A stretch of DNA of 64,000 nucleotides from Capra hircus (lineage: Eukaryota > Chordata > Mammalia > Artiodactyla > Bovidae): NCBI RefSeq assembly GCF_001704415.2, contig NC_030808.1, forward strand, positions 133,749,089 through 133,813,088. The letters are read 5' to 3'. The position numbers and the translations under genes are program-made. The notes beneath the pieces were generated by a model. It searched no databases. It saw nothing but the letters and a program-made list of their open reading frames with translations, and was not told the origin of the DNA. Positions 47,690 to 59,470 of the stretch are shown here, in pieces. How positions within the stretch are numbered: the first letter of the stretch is position 1; each line of letters opens with the position of its first letter.

Positions 47690-48372
47690 TTTACCAGGTT
47701 TAAAACTAAACACGCAAAAAACTAAGATCATGGCATCTACTCCCATCACTTCATGGCAAATTGATGGGGGAAGAATGGAAACAGTGACAGATTTTATTTT
47801 CTTGGACTCCAAAATCACTGCATGGTGACTGCAGCCATGAAAGTAAAAGGCGCTTGCTCCTTGGAAGAAGAGCTATGACAAGTTTAGATAACGTATAAAA
47901 AGCAGAGATATCACTCTGCCAACAAAGGTGCATATAGTCAAGGCTATGGTTATTCCAACAGTGAAAGCGTTATTCCAGATGTGAGTATTGAACCATTAAG
48001 AAGGCTGAGCACTGAAGAATTGATGCTTTTGAATTGTGTTGGAAAAGACTCTTGAGAGTCCTTTGGATAGCAAGGAGATCAAATCATAAAGGAAATCAAC
48101 CCTAAATATTCACTGGAAGGACTAACGCTGAAGCTTAAGCTCCAACACTTTGGCCACCTGATGCATAGAGCTGGCTCACTGGAAAAGACCCTGATGCTGG
48201 GAAAGATTGAGGGCAAGAGGAGAAGGGGACGCGACAGACAATGAGATGGTTGGATGGCATCACTGACTCAATGGACATGAGTTTGAGCAAACTCCAGGAG
48301 ATAGTGAAGGACAGGGAAGCCTGGCATGCTGCAGTTCCTGGGGTGGCATGATTTAGCGACTGAACCACAAAG
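47690..48372 (+). mobile_element. BovB LINE 3' region, the longest copy here
   Basis: About 680 bp of BovB ORF2 end and 3' terminus: AAAAAACTAAGATCATGGCA, TCACTTCATGGCAAATTGAT, GACTCTTGAGAGTCCTTTGG, CAACACTTTGGCCACCTGAT and GGATGGCATCACTGACTCAA. TGGCATGATTTAGCGACTGA lies near the end. Frame-disrupting stops and a deletion before the terminal AGAGTCAGACACG motif show it is dead. Confidence 0.9.
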
Positions 48373-48764
48373 CTTGTCTACAGGGCTCCTACCCAGGTTA
48401 GCGAAGGCTGGACACTCCTAGACCCTGCTCATGGCATCTCTGACTCAAGTATCCCCATATGGTCCCCACAGATCTTCCTCCTGAAAGATCCATACACTAG
48501 GCCAGATCCTGCCAGGCATGCTCCAAGGTGTTTGCTGTCACCAGAGGCGACAGTCTAAGCCAGAGTCTTCTTGAAGTCAAAAGACTTTAGGACATACACC
48601 AGTCTTTGGCGCAACAGACAGATAGACCCTACTTTGGCTCCCACAGAGCAACATGTTTTGGAACATCATTTCTAATTGATACCAACTCAGTATCACCTGA
48701 ACCACCCCAAACCACTTATTTGATTTAGCATGTCCTGACTCAGCCCAGAGCTTGGTAATCCCTG

Positions 48765-48776
48765 CCCCCCCCCCCC
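48765..48776 (+). repeat. C12 homopolymer
   Basis: Twelve C residues between AATCCCTG and GGTTGG; a likely length-variable site. Confidence 0.85.
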
Positions 48777-48933
48777 GGTTGGTGCAAGTGTGGAGGCTGA
48801 GATCAGGAAAGAAATCTAGAATAAGAAAATGGATACTATGGGTCTTGAGATATGGTTGGTAGCCACTGGGCCAAGGCCTGTCAAGGATGAGGTTCACACA
48901 CATGATGTCAGCCTTATAGGTAAAGCACCTCAG

Positions 48934-49066
48934 CTCCCAGAAATGTATGGGTCATCCAAAATCAAGGCCTGATTCTGACATGTCATAGACATACTCATTT
49001 TTGGCATGGGAAGGAATCCTGGAGGCTAGAGTGTGTCCCTGGTGGTGAATGCCCTCTATTATCCCT
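48934..49066 (+). repeat. Duplicated 133-bp segment, copy A (flanked by 16-bp direct repeats)
   Basis: It matches 49916-50048 with only a handful of substitutions (for example GTCATCC against GCCATCC near the start). CTTATAGGTAAAGCAC stands just before it (48913-48928) and just after it (49065-49080), as a target-site duplication would. There is no poly(A) tail. Confidence 0.9.
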
Positions 49067-49552
49067 TATAGGTAAAGCACACAGCCTACTCTGAGCTCTC
49101 AAATACTAGGTACTAAAGGGAGAAGGGCATTGATTTTCCAAGGTAGTTTTTACAATACTATATCCATCTGGGCCAGACTGGACAAGCCCCTGCTGCGTGT
49201 GGGGAGCTGGAGAGGGAGGCAGTGGCTGGGATGAGGTCTCAAGGCTACTGCATGATTAGCAGTCATCTCTCCTCACCATTCCCAGAGAGAGGGTGGTGCC
49301 CACAAAGGAGCCTTGCATCTCCGTAGTTCTTCACAAATGACCAGCAGCCCTTTCACTGTGTGACAGAATTTTTCCAGTTGTCAATTCTCTATCATTTTTA
49401 GAGACTGTGAAACAGAAAGGCATCAAGACAATAGCTGGGAAGAGACTATGGGTTACATAGTAATGGGTTATTCATTTAGTTTTCTCTAGGAAAACACAGA
49501 AGATAAAGAAGAGCTTTCAGAACAAATTTCATATTTGCTATCATTCCCCTGG

Positions 49553-49775
49553 GGCTTCCCAGATGGCACGGTGGTAAAGAATCCACCTGCCAATGCAGGA
49601 GACACAGGAGATGCAGGTTCCACCCCTGGGTCAGGAAGATCCCCTGTGTGAGGAAATGGCAACCCACTCCAGTACTCTTCCCAGAAGAACCCCATGGGCA
49701 GAGGAGCTTGATGGGCTACAGCCCATGGGGTCGCAAAGAATCTGACATGACTGAGTGACTGAGCATGCACACAGA
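49553..49775 (+). mobile_element. Bov-tA SINE
   Basis: GGGGCTTCCCAGATGGCACG, GTAAAGAATCCACCTGCCAA, CAGGAAGATCCCCTGTGTG and GAATCTGACATGACTGAGTG are the head, body and BovB-like tail. No clear target-site duplication. It lies between the two copies of the 133-bp duplication. Confidence 0.92.
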
Positions 49776-49915
49776 AGAATCTCCCAGCACCGCCCCGTGT
49801 GGTTCTAAAAGAGACTTGTGTTGCCTCTTTCTGGGTGTACAAAAAGGCCCAGGATCCTAAGACAACAATTCAAGGTCAAGGGAACACAAAGAAAAGTTGC
49901 AAAAGGCAGGTATAC

Positions 49916-50048
49916 CTCCCAGAAATGTATGGGCCATCCAAAATCAAGTCCTGATTCTGACATGTCACAGACATACTCATTTTTGGCATGGGAAGGAATC
50001 CTGGAGGCTAGAGTGTGTCCCTGGTGGTAAATGCCCTCTATCGTCCCT
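49916..50048 (+). repeat. Duplicated 133-bp segment, copy B (probable source)
   Basis: Direct-oriented near-identical partner of 48934-49066. It has no flanking direct repeat. Its homology runs on smoothly into TTCCTCCAGTGATGGGAAGC, which resembles an old dispersed repeat. It therefore looks like the resident copy. Confidence 0.85.
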
Positions 50049-50234
50049 ACCTGGTTGGCCAGCTTCTGTTTGATTCCTCCAGTGATGGGAAGCTCACTAT
50101 TCCCATTACCAGTAAGTCCTTTGCTAACAGTAATCATAACCTCTTTGAAAAATATAATGAAAAAAAATCACCTGTTCACAATAGCCGCAAATCCCATAAA
50201 ATTCTTACGATTAAATCTCACAAGGCTTGTGTAA

Positions 50235-50965
50235 TGCTTGTATGAAGACAACTATAGAACTTTCCTTAAGGGCATAAAAGAAGACTTGAACACATGCTCC
50301 TGGATGAGGAGATGCAGATCATAAAGCGGACAGTCATCTCCAAAGTGACCCATATATTTAATGCTTTCCCAGTCCCAATGTAATAGGATTGATTAATGAG
50401 TTGTGCCAAGCTGATTTCAAAGTTCATCTTGCAGATGAAAATGTTTAAGAGTTGGCAAGACATTCTGACAATGAATAATATGTACAGACTTCTTCTACCA
50501 GTTATTGAAATATACAACAAAGCTACTATCTTTAGAACAGCTTAGAACTGGTCCCAGACGAGACTAAACAATCAACAGTAAGGAATAAAGATGAGTACAG
50601 ACAGGCACTTAGTCTGTAACCAAAGAGGCATTTCACTAACATTTTGGATAATTCAGATGGAGCTGATTGGATGCTATTTTTAATAAGACAAATAGGAACA
50701 TCATATCACGTCTTACACAAAGTAAGTTTTAGATGAAGGAAGGTGCTAAAAATAAACACTATATAAAGTACTAAAATAAAATTAGAGTGTTTTTATATCT
50801 TAAAGTGGGGAAGACATACACAAAACCAAGGCAAAAAGTCAAGACTCAAATCCCCCAAATCAGAAATTTAAAAAGGTCAAGTTTAAGCTCAAAAATTAAA
50901 AATCTCGAAAATGCCAAAAATGTGTTCATAAACAGAGTAAAAAATAAGTAGAGGGCTGCACAATC
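50235..50965 (+). repeat. Old L1 (L1M-type), 5' part of split element
   Basis: AGACAACTATAGAACTTTCC, CCCAGTCCCAATGTAATAGG and TTTTAGATGAAGGAAGGTGC resemble diverged L1 ORF2 sequence. No intact frame. Interrupted by a SINE at 50966. Confidence 0.65.
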
Positions 50966-51172
50966 CCAAGTGGCTCAAGAGGTAAAGAACCCACCTGCAG
51001 TGAAAGAAATGCAGGAGACGTGGGTTCAATCCTGGGGTCAGGAAGATATAATAAAAGAGGACATGGCAACCCACTCCAGTTGCCTAGAAAATCCCATGGT
51101 CAGAGGATCCTGGGAGGCTACAGTCCATAGGGTCACAAAGCGCTGGGCATGACTGAGCACATACACATAAGC
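50966..51172 (+). mobile_element. Bov-tA SINE nested in an old L1
   Basis: CCAAGTGGCTCAAGAGGTAA, AACCCACCTGCAGTGAAAGA, GGCAACCCACTCCAGTTGCC and CTGGGCATGACTGAGCACAT identify a Bov-tA. The head is more diverged than in the other copies. Confidence 0.9.
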
Positions 51173-51620
51173 GGGCTGGGGGGCAAGATGCCACATTTAA
51201 TAAACAGGCATCTAAAAGTCAAGTTTTAAAAACAGAAAAAGGGCAAAAATAGTCAATTTCCAAGAGACAAAATAAATTGGTCAATAAATGTATGAAAAAG
51301 ACATAGTAATTTACATTAAGGGAAATATGGTCAAAAATTTTAGGAGGTCAGTCAAACTGGCAAAAGCCAGTCTTGATAACATCCAGTTGAGCCCGTGGGT
51401 GGAGAAGCAAGATGTACACCACTGGTGGGGGTGTCACTTGGTCAAGGCCTAGTCCTCTGGGACAGCACTTTGATTGGCTTTCTGAGTACATGTGCCCAGC
51501 AACCCAGCAATTCTATTTCTAGGTTAATTTCCTCCACAAATATAGGCTTGTGTGCCCTCAAGGTATGTCTGAGCATTTTCATTTTTATTTATGTTAGTGA
51601 AATGCTGTGTTGACCACCTA
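51173..51620 (+). repeat. Old L1 (L1M-type), continuation after SINE
   Basis: GTCAATTTCCAAGAGACAAA, TACACCACTGGTGGGGGTGT, GCAACCCAGCAATTCTATTT and CCTCCACAAATATAGGCTTG are typical of late ORF2 of ancient L1s. Confidence 0.7.
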
Positions 51621-51934
51621 TGGGGGACTATATAACACAGCAGAGGTGGCTGTGCCTCCACCCTCTCCCCTTTCCCACACTGTTCCCCTCTCCATCATCT
51701 TCTGCGTCCCCCACCCACCAATTCTCCTCTTCCCCAGTCTTGCTGAAGGTCATTTCCAAGCCACTTCCATAGAGCTCACAAAATGACCCTTGACCAATGA
51801 CACACAATCCTTCACTGTCTCAAGTGGGTAGCAGCATTAGTTTGATGTCAGGCCATCTCAGAGGCAATGGAACTCCTTCCTAAGGATTGAAGCCTAGCAC
51901 TGAAGCCAAGGAGCCCTACCTGGTCAGGTCTGGG

Positions 51935-52110
51935 AAGAAATTGGGCCCTGCCACTCACGAACAAATGTATGAGCTAGGACACTAGCCATGCTGGACCTCA
52001 GTTCTCTCATCTGTACATTGGGAATAACAGTAGTACCACTTTATATTCTGTGAGGATAGCTGAGAAAATCCACATCAGGGGCTTAATCAGCACCAGCTAT
52101 CATGTTAGAC
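51935..52110 (+). repeat. MIR SINE
   Basis: GGGCCCTGCCACTCACGAAC, GGACCTCAGTTCTCTCATCT and GTACATTGGGAATAACAGTA match MIR. Confidence 0.8.
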
Positions 52111-54099
52111 TTACTGTTACTTGCTTATGCTCTTGATCCAGTTGGTTGTGGCCAGGGGTACCAGGCGCATGGTACTTGGGGTCCACTCAGAAAGGGCCTT
52201 AGCCATAGGTCAGGTGCTGCACAGCCTTCACCATGCTTGGGATGCAGGCATGGGTGTGGCTGACCTCAACAGAGCTGCCTGCAGCCCTTTCACTGGCATG
52301 ACCATAAAGCCTGCCTTTTGCTCACAATAAGAGTGACTTTTCACCTCATGTGCAGTTCCTCTGTGCTGGCTGGCAAACAGCACCCTTTTGAGGGGACAGA
52401 GTGGCTTTCTAACTTTTCTCACTGAGCAGTGGCAGGGCTTCCCACTACCCCCCTCCCCCAACCACCCACCTTCTAGGCATGTCTGATGCAGCAGAGCCAG
52501 CTTGTACCAAGCCACATCTCAATCTCACTCCCCAGGTGCCATGCTGGCCTCTTTCCACTCAGCAATGTTGAGCATCCTTTACTGACACTCGCAAGGTGAG
52601 CAGAGCTTAGTGATAACCCAGAGGATCTGCTCCAAAACCACCTTGGACATCTTCTTGCAAGTCTAAGCCCATAGCCATGAGGGGCTAGGGGGAAGCAACA
52701 CACCATGACCACCATTGCCCCAACCTTCTCTCTACAGAATGGGAAGGGAGGACAGAGGGACCTTTGTGTCCAAGTGGCATTCGGCCCTCTACCCATCAAT
52801 TCCTGAGACCATTCACTCTTCTTAATGCAGTCTCAGAGTCAGAGCACCTTGGTTGTGCTGAGCAGAGGTGGTCTCCCAGTTGACTTATGACTGGAGCCTG
52901 CTCTCTCTGTGCAAAGTCATCCATGACCATTTACCCACTGGGGAGTCCAGGCTTTAAGCCCACAGCCAACCCCCTATCATAAGAGTTTTCAACTGTCTGG
53001 ATCCAAATGTGTACTTTATAGCCAACTGCATGGAAATTTTCTCAGAAGACCAACACAGAGTTTCAAAATAAATCACTACAAAATGCTAGTGTCCTGGTCC
53101 TATGCCACACATAATTCAAAGAGTATAGACAAGCCCATACTGACTACAAGACTCATTTCTTTCTACTTCATCCAATTTCCCATACGATTCAGAAACCTTC
53201 CTGACAGGAATACCTCTTTGTACAATTCCAGTCAGCGTACTTCACTAATGACACAGGTAGCTTTGCTCACTTGGACAGTGTTCAGAATATACCCTTATAC
53301 TAATTGAGAGTGGCTTGCTTCTATGAGAGTCAAAGACACCTGGAGCTCCTGGTCTTTGTCACACCCAAGCAAAGCCATCAGTGACATCTGTGGATCTCTG
53401 GCAACTGCTTTGGGGCTTTCACATGTATTCACCAGCCAGAGGACATAGAAGACCACTGTCATGATTTGAGAAAGGGTCGGCTAGTGCCAGGTTTCTAATA
53501 TGGCAGCTAGAAGGGCAGAGAATGAAAAAGAGGTGGAGCCAGGAACTCCACCCTGTGTAATGGGGTTGAAGGTAGGTTCTGAGTCCAGCTCCCAGGGAAG
53601 CTTAATGATCAGTAACAGAGGTGCAACAGGCTTACATGGGTACCAGGACTGATTGGCAGAGGTGAAATTGAAAGCTGATTGCAAAGAGGCAACTGGCTGA
53701 AGATCTAGGAGTGAGTCCCAGACCTAACCCCCTACGGGACTTGGCCTTGGCCTCTGGTGTCAGAATTGGATCAGGATCTGATTCTGGGTTTCATGGATGG
53801 AAGAAGTGGGGACTAGAGGAACCAGGACCCCAGTCACAGCTGGGGATCACCTGTGAGGAGCTGGGGACCAAGGCGGTCTGCACCAGCAATACCTGGATTT
53901 GTGATCACATCATGATGGAGTGGAGATGGGGATGATGGTATAAGATTCCAGCCAACCTAGGATGGCTCTCCAGAAGCAACTGCCCTAAAATGCCCATTCC
54001 CCAACCCCCCTGCCCCACATTTTCTGTTCTGATTGTGGAATGTGCAATTCAGATATGACTCAAACCTTATTCATAACAACCAAAACAAAGACAAGTTTC

Positions 54100-54300
54100 T
54101 GAGACCTTACCATACATCTGATGCTGAGTTAGGTATATACATCGTCACAACTCAGCACAGCGATAAACAATATCCTCATTTTATGGAAAAGAAATGGAGT
54201 TTCAGAGAGGTTAAGTTACCACAGCAACAGAAGGGTAGAGTCAAGAGTGAAGTCTGGTCTGCCTGATCCCAACAGCAGGGCTCTTACCATGTAAGCCCTA
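54100..54300 (-). repeat. MIR SINE, reverse orientation
   Basis: ATCCTCATTTTATGGAAAAG, GAGTTTCAGAGAGGTTAAGT and GGTCTGCCTGATCCCAACAG match MIR antisense. Confidence 0.8.
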
Positions 54301-55089
54301 TGTTGGGCACCAACCATGTAAGCCCACAGAGGGGATTAAAAAATCAGATCAGTATGTCAACAGCTTCCAGTCCAGTGGACAGAGAAAGCCCTACACCTGA
54401 ACAGATCTGAATAGAATATTCAGAGCATGCACCTTCTTTCCTGGGGATGAAGTAAGATGCTGGCAGAAGAGAGACGATGTACAGCCATGTGCCTCTGACT
54501 GTCTCCTCTTTAGAGGAGAAGAAATAGAGCAGGGAAGATTTAAGAACCCTGAGCCATAGCTGCCATCCAATTCCAGCATCCATCCCAGGCCAGCCCTGCC
54601 TGGGACCAAAGCCTCCAAATTAGACATCAAAGCCATTGCCTGAAGGCTGCCAAGGAGCATTCAGGACCACAGTGACTCGTACAGCCATGCATTAGACAGT
54701 TTTGTTCTGATTTTCAAAATAGAGAAGAGAGTAGATTACATGAATAAATTTTACCTCAATCCCCTCCTACTTCTGAAACTTCATAGTTAAAACAATGCTT
54801 TGTGAGCCTCAAGAAAACGGTGACAAAAACCAGCATGGGTCTCTAAGTATAAGTCAGGCCAAATGACATTGTTTCTTTGTCTAAAAGTTTATGAGCCTTT
54901 AGAGAAAAAGAATATAGACAATGTACCTAGATTTCAAGGACAGTAACTGAAAAAAGTACACAGATACTTGTGTACCAAAGGAAGAAATGTTAGCTAAATG
55001 GTAATTCCAGTGCTTGGATTCAAGCTGCTTTGAAAATAGCACAAAAGTAGAGTGCACAACTCCAATAATAGTAGTAAAACAAAATAGCT

Positions 55090-55330
55090 TACTTTCATTG
55101 ACTGCATCCTGCATGCCAAACACTGTTCTAAATAGTGTTCTAAATATTACTCCATTTATACCCTTGACAACACAGTGAAGCAGATGCTAATGCTCTGTTC
55201 ATAATAAACACCCAGTTTATGAATGAGAAAATGGAGACAGAGCTATGTCACTTGCCCCACATCACACACCTGGGAAGTGTCAGAGCAGTGCTTGAACTCA
55301 GCCCTAGAGCATAGAGCACCAGTTACGCTA
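55090..55330 (-). repeat. MIR SINE, reverse orientation
   Basis: GCATGCCAAACACTGTTCTA, CCAGTTTATGAATGAGAAAA, TATGTCACTTGCCCCACATC and GCAGTGCTTGAACTCAGCCC match MIR antisense. Nearly full length. Confidence 0.85.
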
Positions 55331-55936
55331 ATACTTGTCAGTTGAAATCAGTTTTCAAAATGCTGTATACTTGAAAGAGCACGGCCCCCAAACCCATGAG
55401 GCCAAAAGGTCTGAAGTTACATGTATAAGTGCAGGAAAGAAAAGACCCAGATGGGCAGTATCTCCCGAAGAGACAAACAAAAGTTTTGAATGTTTAGAAG
55501 TAAAGAAGTCTGACTGGAGCCCATGGTGTGAGAGGCTGCATCAAAGTGAACAATTAACAGGATCTCAGTCTCAGAAGAGCCACCAAATTTCTTTGGGTCC
55601 TGCTCAGGGGTGAGGGTCATATGTTTCATTCTGGCTCCCATATTTTAAGTTGGATGGATAAATGTGAGAGATTCAGAATAGGCAGCCAGGACACTGAGGC
55701 TCAGGAAACCATGCACATTCAGGAGCAGACTATGTTCAGCCTACAGTCGGTGATTGAGGAAGGATGAGAAAGTTGTTCATAAGCAATGGAACCAAAGGTT
55801 CCACCTGCAGGACACTGCTCCTCAGTGATGGACCAGTGGTGAGGACGGAAGGAAGGCAGTGCCTGATCGGAGGTGCAGAAGCTCTCTCTTACAGTGATAG
55901 GTGATGGCTGCCTAGCAATGGAGTACAGCCACCCTG

Positions 55937-55953
55937 CAAAAAAAAAAAAAAAA
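55937..55953 (+). repeat. A-rich homopolymer
   Basis: About sixteen A residues after CACCCTGC. A similar A run lies near 56497-56511. No element body is recognised at either. Confidence 0.8.
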
Positions 55954-57384
55954 TCAGCTGTTTGTCATCACAAATATTCAGAAAGCTACAAATGAAATGA
56001 CCACTTCTCAGGGTTGTTGGAGAGACGAGGCTGACACTGGGGAGGAGTTTGAGAGGCAGGGCCTAGAAGGCCACTCCAAGTGTTAATAATCTGTGACTCC
56101 AAATGCCCATAAGATGAAATGTACTTAAGATGAAAAAGTGAAACAGAAATGTCAGCGCTTATGCCCAGCTATTAGCTTAAAACTTGGAGCTATATGATGC
56201 CTCCTAAGGGTTATATTCACTTGGGTCCAACAACTGTGAAAAGAAACTGTAGACCATAGAAGTGTGAAAGCCCAAGTACACAGGCAATGCTGACCCTTCT
56301 TGAAACAGCAGTGACAGCTCTTTATAGCTTTCAGCTCCCCTCACATGCCCTCAACTCTAAATCCAGGTATATACACTATCCGAATCCAGGTGCTCAGAGA
56401 AACAGCTTACCCCATGACACTTGTTCTTCTGTGACCCTTGTTGGAATTTCACCTCAAGGAAAACACACATTACCTCCACTTCAAAAGCACAAATTGAAAA
56501 AAAAAAAAAAAGCACAAATGATGTTTTTATGCACAGTGTGGATCACATACCAGGGTAAAGTCAAGCAGCTCCTTTACCTATAGAAAGGGGCACATGGTGA
56601 AACTTTTCCTAAAGCCCTGATCAGTAATGAATGAGTAAAACTAACCTTGAGTGAAGTAGCCCTCTTTTAATAGGTTGCAACTCCTAGATGAAGAGGAACA
56701 TGTTTTTGAAAAGGTTGGTTTTGGGGAAGTATTTAAAATCATCCCCAATGTGTAGGCATAGGAGCAAGCAGTCCTGTGCCCTGTGGAGTGCATCACCCTG
56801 GGGGAAGCTTCCTGCTCTATTGGACTAAAGGGCCCTTTCCTGAAATGATGGCACCCGGAAGCTACCTCTGGACCTTCTCGCTACGTGGTGAGAAGGACCA
56901 TCTGAGGGGTGAGACCCATCACTCCATCACTCTGCTCACCTGATCCTCCATCTGAGCTCAGGGGACCGGCCCCCACCAGTCACCAGTCACTTTGCTTCTG
57001 CTTCAGTTTCCCCCTCCACCCTCCCTGAGCCTGCTCCAGCCAGGCAGTGCTCACTCATCTGTACTCTCTCTCCTCCATCACTGCTCCCACCACCCAAGAC
57101 AGAGAATGTAATGGAAACTGCGCCAGAGCAGGTGGGGGTGGTTCTGAGAACTAGTGAGATCCTCCTCTGAAACACTCAGCACTGACACACACTCACATCA
57201 CATCCCCTCCTCTTCTCTTCTTCCTTGGGTATGTATTCATACCCTCCCAACCCCCCGTCTCTCCAGTCTGCTACACAAGACACTGATGGGGAGGAGCAGA
57301 AGCTTTGATTCCACTCGGCAGGAATTCACTCAATGGCCTTTATGCCCAGGAGTCATAAAGCGGCACACAGAGAGACATGACTAA

Positions 57385-57595
57385 TTCTAAAGCAATGTTC
57401 TCAAACTTTAGTGAGCTTCAGAATCACCTGGAGGGCTTGTTAAAACTCAGATCTCTGCCTCCTCTTCTCCCCACTCCCCCTCCCCAGAGTACCTCATTCA
57501 GGAGGTCTAGAGAGGGGCCGGGAATTTGTATTTCTAACAAGTCCCCTGGTGACACTGAGGCTGCTTGTCCAAGCACTGCATTTAGAAACCACGGC
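57385..57595 (+). mobile_element. MER5-type DNA transposon
   Basis: ATGTTCTCAAACTTTAGTGA, CACCTGGAGGGCTTGTTAAA and TTTGTATTTCTAACAAGTCC, ending GCATTTAGAAACCACGG, follow a MER5/Charlie-type element with its C-rich centre. Confidence 0.75.
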
Positions 57596-58848
57596 TATAA
57601 AGGAAACCATTACTGGCCATCTTGTCAAGCAAAAGGCAGCAGGACCCAGGATTGGTGGAAGAAGGTTATGATCTGATGTCCTTGCAGACTTTTCACAGTG
57701 GCATGAAGACTATCAGACCTCTCTGCAGAGGAGTTCCTTCTTTCTCTGTCATCTCCAGGCCCCTTCCATCCCCTGAGTCCTGCTCTCCTCTTCTTTATGC
57801 TGCCTGGAAAGACCAAGTTTGGGCAATGCCACACTCCTGGGCACTCCATCCAAGGGCTATGTTCCCTCTATCATAGGGACCACTCTGCTGCCCTGGGACA
57901 GATGGGATGAAAGAGGTTAACAGCTGCCAACAAAGGATGAAACATGAGCTTAATAGAGAGTAATGGGAGTAGGCAGAGATGAGAGAAGGAAGAGTGGATT
58001 CTTTTCCTTTGTTGTGGGAGGCAGATTCAAGAGCAAAAGTAACAGCAAATCTCCATCACCACATGGCCATCTCCAACATCCTCCTCAGAGCTACCAAAGG
58101 GTAGTTCTCAATGTGTGTGGGGTTGTGGCACTAGAGGCAGACAGTCGTGAGCTTTCATCCTGGGGCTTCCAGGACATCCTATCATTAATTCCCACAACCT
58201 CCTAATCTGAGTTCCATCATGCCCAATTCAGCCAATAAGAAGCCCCAGTTCACAGAAGATGTCACATGTCCCAGGCCACACACCTTAGGATCCACACCCA
58301 ACATGCCTGCCTTGCTGCTCAGCCTCCCTGAGTCAGGAGGAAAGTCAGAGGTGGTCACCGGGGGATCACAGGGACTGGCCGCCAACCTGTCTCCCATGAG
58401 AGGGGAGAGGGGTATAGGACAATAATTTCTGGAGCCCCATCTAACACTCCACCTCTATGATCGAAACTGCAGAGGTAACCGAGTGCATTTGAAGAAGAAA
58501 TAAAGAAACAAGACAAGTACTAGCTTGTCTCTGTGATCCATCAAAGTTTTTCCCATGTGGGTGATGGAGAAAAAGGGTTTTTGTGGTCAGAAATGTAACA
58601 AGGCAATTATTTTTACACCAATCCTTTCACATAGTTTTTCACAGACAGCAATTTTATAAGACATAATTATCTATTTTCACCTGCTTCATAAATTCCTCCT
58701 TTCCATTTCGTCCCCCATAAATAGAAATTACTTAAAACTGAAGACATGCATTTTGGTGCTCACAGTGCGCACATTTCCTCATGCATTCCTGGCTCCCACC
58801 TCTCTCCTGCTGGCCCACCCATCACACTTCTGGGGCCATGAGACCCTC

Positions 58849-59035
58849 CTGCGAAAGAGGCGAGTCCGACCCGGAGGAGTCATGGCGTCCCTGCTCCCTG
58901 AGAACTGAGAGCCCAGCGCCTCGGCCACTGCTCCCGCCCCATTTCTCAGCGCCTCTCAGCTCTGGAAGTGAGCTGCTCCTGGAGTCCTCAGACGCTCTGT
59001 TTTCCGCTCCCTCCTCCCACGGCCTGGCCGCTCCC
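58849..59035. other. CpG-rich intronic patch
   Basis: About thirteen CpGs in 187 bp, against a strongly CpG-poor background. No repeat is recognisable. A plus-strand frame (58781-59248) is open across it but resembles no known protein. It could be a regulatory element, an unmethylated orphan CpG cluster or simply GC-rich sequence. Confidence 0.4.
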
Positions 59036-59254
59036 AGTGGCCATCACCTTCTCATTTGTTTTCATCGAGAGCTCCAGGCCAAGGTGAATGGTGACTGTGA
59101 TCCGAGCTGCACGATAGATTCTGCTGTGACACTCGGGGCTGGCATCAAACCTGTTCTCCCCCTGAGGACATCACTTTTATTTTTAGATCTCCAATCATGC
59201 TGGAAGCTTCCATATCTGCTGCAATCTTCACACTTTCCAGGGATGTAACCAAAG

Positions 59255-59470
59255 CAAGTTCTAACACTGATTGAGAGTTTACTATGAACCAGGAACTGAG
59301 CCAAAGACTCCACAATATGATTTTGTTTAATCCTCATAACAACCCAGAGAAGCATGCATTATTATGAGGTCATGAGAAGAAAACAACAGCACACAAGAAG
59401 GGTAAGAAACTAGTTCAATTCACAGAAACAGTAAGAGACAGAGACAAGCTTCAAACTTCCGTCTGTGAAG
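59255..59470 (-). repeat. MIR-like SINE, reverse orientation
   Basis: GATTGAGAGTTTACTATGAA, TTTGTTTAATCCTCATAACA and TTATTATGAGGTCATGAGAA follow MIR antisense order. Confidence 0.7.

Noticed and set aside
58781..59248. Plus-strand open frame of 155 codons
   Set aside because: It resembles no protein I know, has low-complexity Ser/Pro/Leu content, and is explained by local GC richness. No splice or promoter support.
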